DNA of 64,000 bases. It comes from CAVQXR01 sp963717955 (GTDB lineage: Bacteria; Actinomycetota; Thermoleophilia; Gaiellales; Gaiellaceae). The stretch is taken from positions 2,232,001-2,296,000 of the forward strand of contig CAVQXR010000001.1 of assembly GCA_963717955.1 (NCBI GenBank). The letters run 5' to 3'. Below are positions 35,545-42,878 of this stretch, in pieces (position 1 is the first letter of the stretch; each line of letters opens with the position of its first letter). The notes below the pieces were generated by a model. That model made no database searches. It was not told the origin of the DNA and worked only from the letters and a program-made list of their open reading frames with translations. Position numbers and translations under genes: made by a program.

Positions 35545-35931
35545 TCAGTTGATCGCGGCGATCGCCTCCACCTCGACGAGCTGCCCCGGGTAGCCGAGCA
35601 CCGTCACGCCCAGAAGCGTGCTCGGGGCGCCGACGAAGTCTGAGGCCAACACGACGTCCCAGACGAGATCGAGCTCCTCCATCGTCGTCGCGACCACGTA
35701 CACGGTCGTCTTGACGACGTCGGCGGGCGCGGCGCCGGTTGCGGCGAGCTGAACGCGCAGATTGTCGAGCGCCTGACGCGCCTGGGCGGCGAAGTCGCCC
35801 CGCCCCACGACCTTCCCGTCCCGATCGAGCGGAACGGCGCCCGCGGCGAGCACGAGCCGGCCGGACGTCACCGCCGCGTGGGCATAGCCGGGCGGGGGAT
35901 GGAGCTCGGCGGCGACGATGCGGTTGCTCAT
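35545..35931 (-). CDS. RidA/YjgF-family protein (second), also lacking the catalytic arginine
   Basis: 128 aa Rid-family protein: LVLAAGAVPLDRDGKVVGRGDFAAQARQALDNL, TTVYVVATTMEELDLVW. At the position of the RidA imine-binding Arg the sequence is GAPSTLLGVTVLG, with Thr instead of Arg, and the end is LVEVEAIAAIN. So, like the protein at 1814, it is probably not a canonical 2-iminobutanoate deaminase. ATG 35931 has TAGCGT 6 nt upstream (leaderless). Confidence 0.85.
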   Translation of the reverse strand: MSNRIVAAELHPPPGYAHAAVTSGRLVLAAGAVPLDRDGKVVGRGDFAAQARQALDNLRVQLAATGAAPADVVKTTVYVVATTMEELDLVWDVVLASDFVGAPSTLLGVTVLGYPGQLVEVEAIAAIN

Positions 35932-35937
35932 GGCAGA

Positions 35938-35943
35938 ACGCTA
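35938..35943 (-). promoter_or_regulatory. -10 box of the leaderless second Rid gene
   Basis: TAGCGT on the minus strand, 6 nt before ATG 35931. Confidence 0.5.
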
Positions 35944-36010
35944 CCGCAGGGAGCGGCACGGTTCATGCCGATCGCGGCGTAGCGCGGCGCGGGCCGCTTC
36001 CGCCGGAGGG

Positions 36011-36054
36011 TTGACAATCGATCGACGATCGTCTATACATAGACATATGTCGAT
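36011..36054 (+). promoter_or_regulatory. arsR promoter with ArsR-type operator
   Basis: Consensus -35 TTGACA (36011-36016), 17-bp spacer, -10 TATACA (36034-36039). ATCGATCGACGATCG lies in the spacer. The near-perfect palindrome ATAGACATATGTCGAT (36039-36054, 14 of 16 positions symmetric) overlaps the -10/start region, where ArsR/SmtB repressors bind. This AT-rich island stands out from the surroundings. Confidence 0.75.
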
Positions 36055-36069
36055 CAATTTGGAGCAGCT

Positions 36070-36411
36070 TTGACACCGCTCCCCGTGATCTCGTGCTGCG
36101 CGCCTCTCGCCACTCCGGCCCTGTCGAACGACGAGGCCGAGGCGACCGCCGGGATCTTCCGGGCCCTCGGCGATCCGACACGCGTCAGGATCGTCAACAT
36201 CCTCATGCACAGCGAGGGGCCCGTCTGCGTCTGCGAGCTCGTGCCGGCGCTCGGGCTCTCGCAGCCGACGGTCAGCCACCACCTGAAGAAGCTCCACGAC
36301 GCGGGCCTGCTCGAGCGGCAGCAACGTACCAAGTGGGCCTACTACTCCCTGTCCCGCGAGGCGCTCGAGCGCCTCGCCTCACTGGTCGAGCTCAAGGAGG
36401 TTTCTCGATGA
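36070..36411 (+). CDS. arsR: ArsR-family arsenic-responsive repressor
   Basis: 113 aa winged-helix repressor. FRALGDPTRVRIVNILM, LGLSQPTVSHHLKKLHDAGLLER (recognition helix) and the wing RTKWAYYSL. Candidate As(III)-binding cysteines are CVC in GPVCVCEL (helix alpha3, as in classical ArsR) and an N-terminal pair in VISCCAPL. TTG 36070 is the apparent start after a GGAGCAGC SD. The stop overlaps arsM by ATGA, so repressor and methylase form one operon, induced when arsenite releases ArsR from the operator just upstream. Confidence 0.9.
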   Translation: MTPLPVISCCAPLATPALSNDEAEATAGIFRALGDPTRVRIVNILMHSEGPVCVCELVPALGLSQPTVSHHLKKLHDAGLLERQQRTKWAYYSLSREALERLASLVELKEVSR

Positions 36412-37232
36412 CCACGGCATCCGACGAACTGCGCGACGAGGTGCGCCGCCATTACGCGGCGGCGGCCCGTGTCGTCACCGAGCGAGCGGACGGCGGCGCC
36501 TGTGGCAGCGGCTTCTGCTGCGGTGAGCCGTCAGAGGAGGCTGGCTTCGGTGAGGCGCTCTACCCTGCGGAGGACCGGGGTGAGCTTCCCGAGGCCGCTG
36601 TCCTCGGGAGTCTCGGCTGTGGTAACCCGACGGCGGTGGCCGACCTGCGCGAGGGCGAGACCGTGCTCGACCTCGGCTCCGGCGGTGGGATCGACGTGAT
36701 CCTCTCCGCCCGCCGCGTGGGCCCCGCGGGTCGCGTGTTCGGGCTGGACATGACGGACGAGATGCTGGCGCTCGCAGGTCGCAACGCGCGGGAGGCCGAC
36801 GTCGAGAACGCGATCTTCCTGAAGGGCCTGATCGAGGCGATTCCGCTGCCGGCCGGGTCGGTCGACGTGATCATCTCGAACTGCGTCGTCAACCTCTCCG
36901 TGGACAAGGCAGCGGCCATGGTCGAGATGGCGCGGGTCCTCCGGCCCGGTGGCCGCCTCGGGATCTCCGACGTCGTGGCCGAGGATCGGTTGACACCGGC
37001 CGAACGGGCCCAGCGTGGCGACTTCGCGGGCTGCATCGCCGGCGCGCTCTCGGCCGGCGAGCTCGAGGAGGGGCTCCGCGAGGCCGGCTTCCGCGAGATC
37101 AGCGTGACCTTCACGCACGAGATCGCCGACGGCATCCACGGCGCGATCGTCAAGGCCGTCAGGGGAGCCTCGCAGGCGCCAGCGGGCGATCCGCTGCCCA
37201 CCGCGTCGGGGTCGCGGCCGGGCTGCTGTTAG
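36408..37232 (+). CDS. arsM: Arsenite S-adenosylmethionine methyltransferase
   Basis: 274 aa. Methylates As(III) to volatile or less harmful methylarsenicals. SAM motif VLDLGSGGGIDVILSA, and the As-binding cysteines in GSGFCCGEP, GSLGCGNP and ISNCVVNLS; then ADIHGAIVKA-like end. CC at the very C terminus may bind a further metal. ATG 36408 overlaps arsR. No arsC, acr3 or arsB lies next to it. Confidence 0.92.
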   Translation: MTTASDELRDEVRRHYAAAARVVTERADGGACGSGFCCGEPSEEAGFGEALYPAEDRGELPEAAVLGSLGCGNPTAVADLREGETVLDLGSGGGIDVILSARRVGPAGRVFGLDMTDEMLALAGRNAREADVENAIFLKGLIEAIPLPAGSVDVIISNCVVNLSVDKAAAMVEMARVLRPGGRLGISDVVAEDRLTPAERAQRGDFAGCIAGALSAGELEEGLREAGFREISVTFTHEIADGIHGAIVKAVRGASQAPAGDPLPTASGSRPGCC

Positions 37233-37302
37233 TTCCTAACGTGCCTAGCGTGCCCGATCGGGGCAGGGAACCATCCGGGCCCGGGGTCGCGTCGAAAGGA
37301 CC

Positions 37303-37932
37303 ATGAACCCACGGCGTTGGGCGCGCCCTGCGGTGCTCGCGGCAGCGACGCTCGCCGCCGCATGCGGTGGCGCGGAGCAGCCGGGGCCGGTCTCCTCTGC
37401 CCCTGTGGCGGCCACCTCGATCGCCGAGACGCTCCCGAGCGACTCGACCCCCGCCGAGAGCGCGAGCCCCGAGCCCACATCGGTGACGACCGATGCCACG
37501 TCCGCGGAGCCGGTCGAGCTCCCCGCCGCAGTGGCGCGGACACGCGACGCGATCGTCGCAGCCGCCCACGCGCGCGACTACGCGGCGCTCGAGACGCTGC
37601 TCGACCCGGTGACGTTCTCGTACTCGTTCGGCGAGGGCGGCGACCCGGTCGGGTACTGGCGCACCCTCGAAGAGGACGGCGAGGTGGCGATCCTCGGCGA
37701 CTTCCTGCCTCTCGTGCTGAGCTGGCCGGTCGCGAAGGACGGGGACATCTACGTCTGGCCGGCGGCGCACCGCAAGCCGCCTGCGGGGTGGACCGAGGAC
37801 GACCTCGCGCCGCTGCAACAGCTCTACACGAAGGCGGACATCGACGGCTTCGTGCAGGCCGGCGGCTACCTCGGCTACCGGGCCGGAATTCGCGAGGACG
37901 GCACCTGGTTGTTCTTCGTCTCCGGTGACTGA
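37303..37932 (+). CDS. Putative lipoprotein of unknown function
   Basis: 209 aa. A lipoprotein signal (PAVLAAATLAAAC, Cys about residue 21), a long Ser/Thr/Pro/Glu linker and a C-terminal domain of 130 residues (TRDAIVAAAHARDYAALETLLDP, GDIYVWPAAHRKPPAGW). The latter resembles an NTF2-like or scaffold fold seen in other actinobacterial lipoproteins; I cannot name the family. ATG 37303 after AAAGGACC. The spacer before it has a GTTAG(3)CTAAC palindrome and CCCGATCGGG. Confidence 0.68.
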   Translation: MNPRRWARPAVLAAATLAAACGGAEQPGPVSSAPVAATSIAETLPSDSTPAESASPEPTSVTTDATSAEPVELPAAVARTRDAIVAAAHARDYAALETLLDPVTFSYSFGEGGDPVGYWRTLEEDGEVAILGDFLPLVLSWPVAKDGDIYVWPAAHRKPPAGWTEDDLAPLQQLYTKADIDGFVQAGGYLGYRAGIREDGTWLFFVSGD

Positions 37933-37989
37933 GAGCCGATCCCGAGGCGCAGGTGACGGCAGGCGATCGCCGTGCCGCGGCGAAACCGG

Positions 37990-37995
37990 CACTAT
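37990..37995 (+). promoter_or_regulatory. -10 box of the glycosidase-like gene
   Basis: CACTAT ends 7 nt before ATG 38003; the spacer GGAGGTG also resembles an SD but would be too close to the start. Confidence 0.35.
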
Positions 37996-38002
37996 GGAGG
38001 TG

Positions 38003-38899
38003 ATGCCTTGGTCCCGGTCCGCGGTCCGGCTCGTCGCCGCCCTCGCCTGCACGCTCGTCGTGACCCTCGGGGCGGCCGGGACGGCCGGCGGAGCGGGGAT
38101 CGCCCCCTACCGCGGGCTCGGCGCCTGGGTCGACATCTACGACGAGGGGATCTTGAAGGACCCCGAGGCTGCCGTCGCGGGCATCGACGCGCGGGGCGTT
38201 CGCACCGTCTATCTCGAGACCGCGAACTACCGGCAGTCGACCGCCATCGTGCGGCCGAAGCTCGTTTCCCGGTTTCTCGAGGCTGCACATGCTGCCGGCC
38301 TGCGGGTCGTCGCCTGGTACCTGCCCGGCTTCCTCCGACCCGCTGTCGACATCCGCCGGTCGCTCGCCGCCATTCGCTTCGAGAGCGCGGGTGGCCAGCG
38401 CTTCGACGGCTTCGCGCTCGACATCGAGGATCCAGCGGTGAAGCCGGCCAGAGAGCGCACCGCGAGGCTCCTTCGCGTCGCGCGTGAGATCCGGGAGCAG
38501 GTCGGGCCGCGCTACGCGCTGGGCGCGATCATCCCGTCACCCCGCGGGATGGAGCTGCTTCCCACCTACTGGCCGCGCTTCCCGTACGTGGGCCTCGCCA
38601 AGACGTTCGACGTGTTCCTGCCGATGGTGTACTTCACCTACCGCACGGACGGCAGGGTCGATACGCGTGCCTACGTGGGTGAGAGCATCGCCGTGCTGCG
38701 GCGCGAGACCGGGAAGCCACGCGTGCGGATCCACCTGATCGGCGGGGTCGCCGACAGCGCCAGCAAACCGCAGCTACGCGGCTTCGTCGACGCCGCCTGC
38801 GCGGACAGCCTGTTCGGCGCCAGCCTCTACGACCTCGCGACGACGGCGCCGCACCACTGGCCGCAGCTCGACCGGCTCGCGACCTGCGTCACGCCCTGA
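38003..38899 (+). CDS. Secreted glycoside-hydrolase-like TIM-barrel protein
   Basis: 298 aa with a Sec signal peptide (VRLVAALACTLVVTLGAAG). The mature part looks like a TIM barrel of the DUF4015/GH-like group: GLGAWVDIYDEG, GVRTVYLETANYRQS, LRVVAWYLPGF, FDGFALDIEDPAV (acidic strand end), FDVFLPMVYFTY. Acidic residues DIED could be catalytic. Substrate unknown. Its last 11 bp overlap the convergent flavodoxin gene. Confidence 0.7.
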   Translation: MPWSRSAVRLVAALACTLVVTLGAAGTAGGAGIAPYRGLGAWVDIYDEGILKDPEAAVAGIDARGVRTVYLETANYRQSTAIVRPKLVSRFLEAAHAAGLRVVAWYLPGFLRPAVDIRRSLAAIRFESAGGQRFDGFALDIEDPAVKPARERTARLLRVAREIREQVGPRYALGAIIPSPRGMELLPTYWPRFPYVGLAKTFDVFLPMVYFTYRTDGRVDTRAYVGESIAVLRRETGKPRVRIHLIGGVADSASKPQLRGFVDAACADSLFGASLYDLATTAPHHWPQLDRLATCVTP

Positions 38900-39431
38900 T
38901 CGCCGGCTCCGCGGCAAGCTCCGAGGCGAGCTTCCGCGACCACGCGCACGCCCGATCGAGCTCTCCCTCGTGGAGCGGCCCTGCGCCGTCATCGACGACG
39001 AAGCTCTCCTCGGCAATGACGTCGAAGCCGTGACGCTTGAGCCGCTTCGCGATCCCCCTGGCGGCCGAGCCGGTGACGACCTTCGGCTTGCCGAGCCGCG
39101 TGTCGAAGGCCGCCGCGCGCATGCCCTCGACTCGACCGAGGTCGGCGAGCCAGTCTCGCAACGGCGGGCCCTCGACGTCCGGTTCGGATCCGACCTCCGG
39201 CTTCTTCCTCGCGTCCTCGAGCGCACCCTTGCGAGAGAGCTTCGACGACATGCCGTGGATGTGAGTCGGGCCTCCGACCACGAGGAGGTCCGCCGCGGCG
39301 AGGTCCAGCGACTCCGCATCGGCGACCGCGACCATATCGACCTCCCCCTGCTCGCGCAATCCTCCCGCGATCGCCTCGGCGACCGCGTGGGTGTTCCCGT
39401 ACAGCGACTCGTAGACGACGAACGCTCTCAT
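38889..39431 (-). CDS. Flavodoxin-domain protein
   Basis: 180 aa. FMN phosphate loop YESLYGNTHAVAEAIA, LLVVGGPTHIHGM (isoalloxazine loop). The C-terminal half (GKPKVVTGSAARGIAKRLKRHGFDVIAE) matches flavodoxin-like electron carriers. ATG 39431 with SD AAAGGAGCG. Divergent from the nitroreductase gene; the spacer has the small palindrome GTGGATACGTCCAC at 39453-39466. Confidence 0.88.
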   Translation of the reverse strand: MRAFVVYESLYGNTHAVAEAIAGGLREQGEVDMVAVADAESLDLAAADLLVVGGPTHIHGMSSKLSRKGALEDARKKPEVGSEPDVEGPPLRDWLADLGRVEGMRAAAFDTRLGKPKVVTGSAARGIAKRLKRHGFDVIAEESFVVDDGAGPLHEGELDRACAWSRKLASELAAEPAIRA

Positions 39432-39452
39432 CAGTCGCTCCTTTCTCCGCTC

Positions 39453-39466
39453 GTGGATACGTCCAC
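39453..39466. promoter_or_regulatory. Small palindrome between divergent flavodoxin and nitroreductase genes
   Basis: GTGGA-TACG-TCCAC, a perfect 5-bp inverted repeat in a divergent promoter region of two redox genes; possible operator. Confidence 0.35.
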
Positions 39467-39576
39467 AACGATTGCAGCGATCGGGCCGCCCGGCATCAGT
39501 GCCCACTCGGAGATCGACTGCGGGTTCTCCACAACGACGGATAGCGTGCCGAGGACGAAACGACCAGGAGGATGCC

Positions 39577-40191
39577 GTGCCGACCCTGCCTCTCACCTCC
39601 GACGAGCTGCTGTCGACGACCCGGGCCGTCCGGCGCCGTCTCGATCTCACCCGCCCCGTCGGGCACGAAGTCATCGAGGAGTGCCTGCGGCTCGCGATCC
39701 AGGCTCCGACCGCCTCGAACCGCCAGGACTGGCACTTCGTCGTCGTGACCGACCGTGGGCTGCGGGACGGGCTCGCCGAGCTGTACCGGCGGGGCGCCGG
39801 ATCGTACTTCGCCGGTCGCGATCTCGCCGGGAACCCGCTGCTCGCATCGGCGCACCATCTCGTCGAGCACATCGCCGAGGTCCCGGTCCTGCTCGTTCCG
39901 TGCATCAAGGGCCGAACGGAGGGAAGCTCGACCGAGAGCCAGGCGGCACGCTTCGGCTCGATCGTGCCCGCGACCTGGAGCTTCATGCTCGCAGCGCGTG
40001 CGCGAGGGCTCGGCACCTGCTGGACGACGTTCCACCTCGCCCACGAGCGCGAGGCCGCCGCCCTCCTTGGGATCCCCTACGACGAGATGATGCAGGCGGC
40101 GCTGATTCCCGTCGCCTACACGGTCGGGACCGAGTTCCGTCCGGGGCCGCGCAGGCCGCTCGCCGAGGTCGTCCACTGGGACACGTGGTGA
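39577..40191 (+). CDS. Nitroreductase-family FMN oxidoreductase
   Basis: 204 aa. TTRAVRRRLDLTRPVGHEVIEECLRLAIQAPTASNRQDWHFVVV is the family N terminus (FMN-binding Arg and Ser-Asn). GLGTCWTTFHL is the second cofactor loop. Such enzymes reduce nitro compounds, quinones or flavins. GTG 39577 is placed by the AGGAGG SD just upstream. Confidence 0.88.
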   Translation: MPTLPLTSDELLSTTRAVRRRLDLTRPVGHEVIEECLRLAIQAPTASNRQDWHFVVVTDRGLRDGLAELYRRGAGSYFAGRDLAGNPLLASAHHLVEHIAEVPVLLVPCIKGRTEGSSTESQAARFGSIVPATWSFMLAARARGLGTCWTTFHLAHEREAAALLGIPYDEMMQAALIPVAYTVGTEFRPGPRRPLAEVVHWDTW

Positions 40192-40333
40192 GAGCGGCCT
40201 CGACCTTCTGACATCGGCAGATTCCTCAGGGATCTGGAGCCCCTCGTTCGAGGGATCACCGGCGTGCTACCCTGGATGCACGGGTTGGCGACCAGCCAGC
40301 CCAGTGAGGTTTTCTTCTCGTCTCCTCTCCGGC

Positions 40334-40360
40334 GGTTTCGGGTAGGCAAATCTCGAAACC
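40334..40360 (+). promoter_or_regulatory. Hairpin in the long leader of the DEAD-box helicase gene
   Basis: GGTTTCG (40334-40340) pairs with CGAAACC (40354-40360) across a 13-nt loop, in a stretch preceding the start by about 40 nt. The leader is U-rich (GGTTTTCTTCTCGTCTCCTC) compared with the surroundings. Confidence 0.45.
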
Positions 40361-40398
40361 ACCAGGCCCTTCGTGGCCGCTGTCAGAGGAGTACGAGA

Positions 40399-41595
40399 GT
40401 GTCCCAGAAGTCATTTCGCGAGCTCGGCGTGTCCACGCCCGTTATCGCGGCGCTCGCCGAGCGTTCGATCACCGACCCGTTCACGATCCAGATCCGCGTT
40501 GTCCCCGATGCGCTCGCCGGCCGCGACGTCCTCGCGAAGTCCCCCACCGGCTCGGGCAAGACCCTCGCGTTCGGGCTCCCGATCGTCGAGCTGACCGACC
40601 GCAAAGCGGCGACCCCGGCCGCGTTGGTCCTCGTACCGACGAGGGAGCTCGCCGCCCAGGTCGCCGAGCAGCTCACCGCGATCGCGAGGCCGAAGCAGCT
40701 CAGGGTCGCGGCCGTCTACGGCGGCGCTTCCATGACCGACCAGACAAAGCGCGTTCGCGGGGCTCACGTGATCGTCGCCACGCCGGGTCGCCTCGAGGAC
40801 ATGGTCGGCCGCCGGCTGGTCGATCTCACGCGGATCCGGATCCTCGTGCTCGACGAGGCAGATCGCATGCTCGACATGGGCTTCCAGCCCCAGGTCGACC
40901 GGATCGTGCATCGCCTGCCGCGCGACCGCCAGACGATGTTCTTCTCGGCCACGCTCGACGGTGAGGTCGGGCGCATCGCCGGCGAGTACACGCGCAACGC
41001 GTTGCGCCACGAGGCCGAGGTTCCCGTGTCGCGCGAGCGGGGCGAGGTCGATCACCACTTCGTCCCGGTGACCGCCGACGACAAGGTCGAGAAGCTCGTG
41101 GAGCTGCTCGAGGCCGAGAGGGGGCTCGCACTCGTCTTCGTACGCACGAAGCGGGGCGCGGAACGGCTCGTCCGCAAGCTCGAGCGCCAGGGCGTGAGCG
41201 CCGTCGCCATGCACGGCGACAAGACGCAGGCGGCGCGGGAGAAGGCGCTTGCCCGATTCGAGGCCGGCGCCGTCTCGACGCTCGTTGCCACCGATGTCGC
41301 GGCCCGCGGTCTCGACCTCGACGACATCACACACGTCATCAACTTCGACCCGCCCGCCGAGGGCAAGGACTACGTCCACCGCGTCGGCCGGACAGGCCGC
41401 GCAGGTCGCGCGGGAACCGGGATCACGCTGGTCCTCCCGGATCAGCAGGCCGAGGTCAGCCGCGTCGCCGCCCGACTCGGGCACGGAGAGACCTTCGAGA
41501 GCGCCGGCATGACGGTCGCGCCACCCCGGCTCGTCTACTCGTCCCGAGGTCGTAACTCCCGCTGGGGCGCGCCCTCGCGGCGGCGCAAGATCTGA
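40399..41595 (+). CDS. DEAD-box RNA helicase
   Basis: 398 aa ATP-dependent RNA helicase. Motif I SPTGSGKT, Ia PTRELAAQ, II DEAD, III SAT, IV LVFVRTKRGAE, V DVAARGLDL, VI HRVGRTGR. The Q motif is present in a slightly unusual form (ITDPFTIQ). A basic C-terminal tail (SRGRNSRWGAPSRRRKI) may bind RNA. GTG 40399 follows GAGGAG. The long structured, U-rich leader suggests post-transcriptional control, as seen with cold-induced helicases. Confidence 0.93.
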   Translation: MSQKSFRELGVSTPVIAALAERSITDPFTIQIRVVPDALAGRDVLAKSPTGSGKTLAFGLPIVELTDRKAATPAALVLVPTRELAAQVAEQLTAIARPKQLRVAAVYGGASMTDQTKRVRGAHVIVATPGRLEDMVGRRLVDLTRIRILVLDEADRMLDMGFQPQVDRIVHRLPRDRQTMFFSATLDGEVGRIAGEYTRNALRHEAEVPVSRERGEVDHHFVPVTADDKVEKLVELLEAERGLALVFVRTKRGAERLVRKLERQGVSAVAMHGDKTQAAREKALARFEAGAVSTLVATDVAARGLDLDDITHVINFDPPAEGKDYVHRVGRTGRAGRAGTGITLVLPDQQAEVSRVAARLGHGETFESAGMTVAPPRLVYSSRGRNSRWGAPSRRRKI

Positions 41596-41623
41596 TCCGT
41601 TCGGTAGGTCTCCGCTCCGGTCT

Positions 41624-41644
41624 CGGCCCACTCAAGGTGGGCCG
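41624..41644 (+). terminator. Hairpin downstream of the helicase gene
   Basis: CGGCCCAC(TCAAG)GTGGGCCG, 8-bp perfect stem with 5-nt loop, 29 bp after the stop. No U-tract, as is common in high-GC genomes; a transcription end or 3' stabiliser. Confidence 0.6.
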
Positions 41645-41805
41645 TGACCCCGGTGCTCTGCCGGGCCGATCGCGCCAGCTCGCCCTGCCGCTGCTGTCAT
41701 GGATGGGTCCCCGGCCGATCAGCCGGGGCTCCAGCTAGGTGAACGCTGGTAGCCACACCGTCGAGAACAGCCCAGAAGCCCTCGTCGCCACGGGTAACAG
41801 CGATA

Positions 41806-41811
41806 GCTAGC
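41806..41811. repeat. Left target-site duplication of the IS481 element
   Basis: GCTAGC, identical to 42873-42878. IS481 is known to choose NCTAGN targets and to duplicate 6 bp. Confidence 0.8.
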
Positions 41812-42772
41812 TGTCCTGACCACAGAGGTGTGAGACGCGGCTGATCGGGGGCCGAGCTCCAAGCGAGCTGTGGGGTCGACGTCGGTTGTACCAGCGTAGA
41901 TAGCCGGGAAGGGCGCGGGCCCGGACACTGCTCGAGGGATAGCTGCGCGCGTACGCCCATTCGCGCAGGAGCGTCTGGATGAAGCGTTCCGCCTTGCCGT
42001 TCGTACGCGGGCGGTAGGCGCGTGTGTAGCGCCGCTCGATCCCGAGCCGCCCACTCGTCTCCACCCAAGCACGTGCGTGGTAGGCCTTGGCGTTGTCCGT
42101 CAGCACGCGCTCGACGACGATGCCATGGCCTCGGTACCAGGCGACGGCGCGCTGCAGGAAGCGAGCGCAGGACTCGGCATCCTGCCCGGGGAGGAGCTCT
42201 GCGTAGGCAAGGCGGGAGTGGTCGTCGATCGCGACGTGCAGGTGCTGCCAGCCGACACGGCGATTGCCCTGCGGCCGGCCCGCCTGCTCGCCGAGGACGC
42301 GCTTGCCCGGCTCCCAGAAGCGTCCGAGCTTCTTCGTGTCTACGTGCAGCAGCTCGCCCGGCTGCTCACGTTCGTAGCGACGCGCGCAGCGGGCAGCAGC
42401 GGTGCCCGGCCGGGGCAAGCGCGAGCAACCGTGCCGACGCAAGACCTTGCCGATCGTCGAGGGTGAGTGCGGGACGAGCCCGGCGAGGCGCACCGGTCCG
42501 TAGGCGGTGCGTCGTCGGGCGAGAAGGATCTGCTGCTCGAGCTCGGTCGACAGGCGCCGCGGCTGTCGACGAGGTGTCGAAGGCCGGTCGCGTAACGCCA
42601 CCCATCCTCCCTCGCGATACCGACGCCAGAGCCGGTAGGCCGTCGCGCGGCTGCATCCGCCGCTGGCCGCGGCCAGCGGCGGGCTGACGCCTTGCTCGAT
42701 CGCGGCAACGACCTCACACCGCGACTCCCACGACAGCCGCTTCCGTCGCGGACGCTCACTAGCCTGCGCCAT
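41807..42772 (-). CDS. IS481-family DDE transposase
   Basis: 321 aa. N-terminal helix-turn-helix region (WESRCEVVAAIEQGVSPPLAAAS, SRATAYRLWRRYREGG), then the DDE catalytic core: first Asp in LLHVDTKKLGRF, second in RVLTDNAKAYH, Glu in TNGKAERFIQTLLREW. YNRRRPHSSLG is the IS481/IS3-type end. ATG 42772. The stop TAG is formed by the GCTAGC target duplication just outside the inverted repeat, so the insertion site supplies the stop. The reading frame is intact and the element is probably active or recent. Confidence 0.93.
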   Translation of the reverse strand: MAQASERPRRKRLSWESRCEVVAAIEQGVSPPLAAASGGCSRATAYRLWRRYREGGWVALRDRPSTPRRQPRRLSTELEQQILLARRRTAYGPVRLAGLVPHSPSTIGKVLRRHGCSRLPRPGTAAARCARRYEREQPGELLHVDTKKLGRFWEPGKRVLGEQAGRPQGNRRVGWQHLHVAIDDHSRLAYAELLPGQDAESCARFLQRAVAWYRGHGIVVERVLTDNAKAYHARAWVETSGRLGIERRYTRAYRPRTNGKAERFIQTLLREWAYARSYPSSSVRARALPGYLRWYNRRRPHSSLGARPPISRVSHLCGQDS

Positions 42773-42872
42773 TCCGGGCCTCCTCGCTGAGCTTTGCGGT
42801 CTTCGTCAACCCGCAAGCTCACGGGAGGTCCAGGACGGATCAGATCCGTCTCACAGGTGTGTGGTCGTCACA
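41812..42872 (-). mobile_element. Complete IS481-type insertion sequence (1061 bp)
   Basis: Imperfect terminal inverted repeats TGTCCTGACCACAGAGGTGTG (left) and TGTGACGACCACACACCTGTG (right, reverse complement), extended by GAGACG at both ends. Flanked by a perfect GCTAGC duplication. It carries one transposase gene and is inserted exactly at the TAG stop codon of the sulfite-oxidase-like gene. Confidence 0.9.
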
Positions 42873-42878
42873 GCTAGC
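42873..42878. repeat. Right target-site duplication of the IS481 element
   Basis: GCTAGC; its CTAG contains the TAG stop of the molybdopterin oxidoreductase gene read on the minus strand. Confidence 0.8.
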
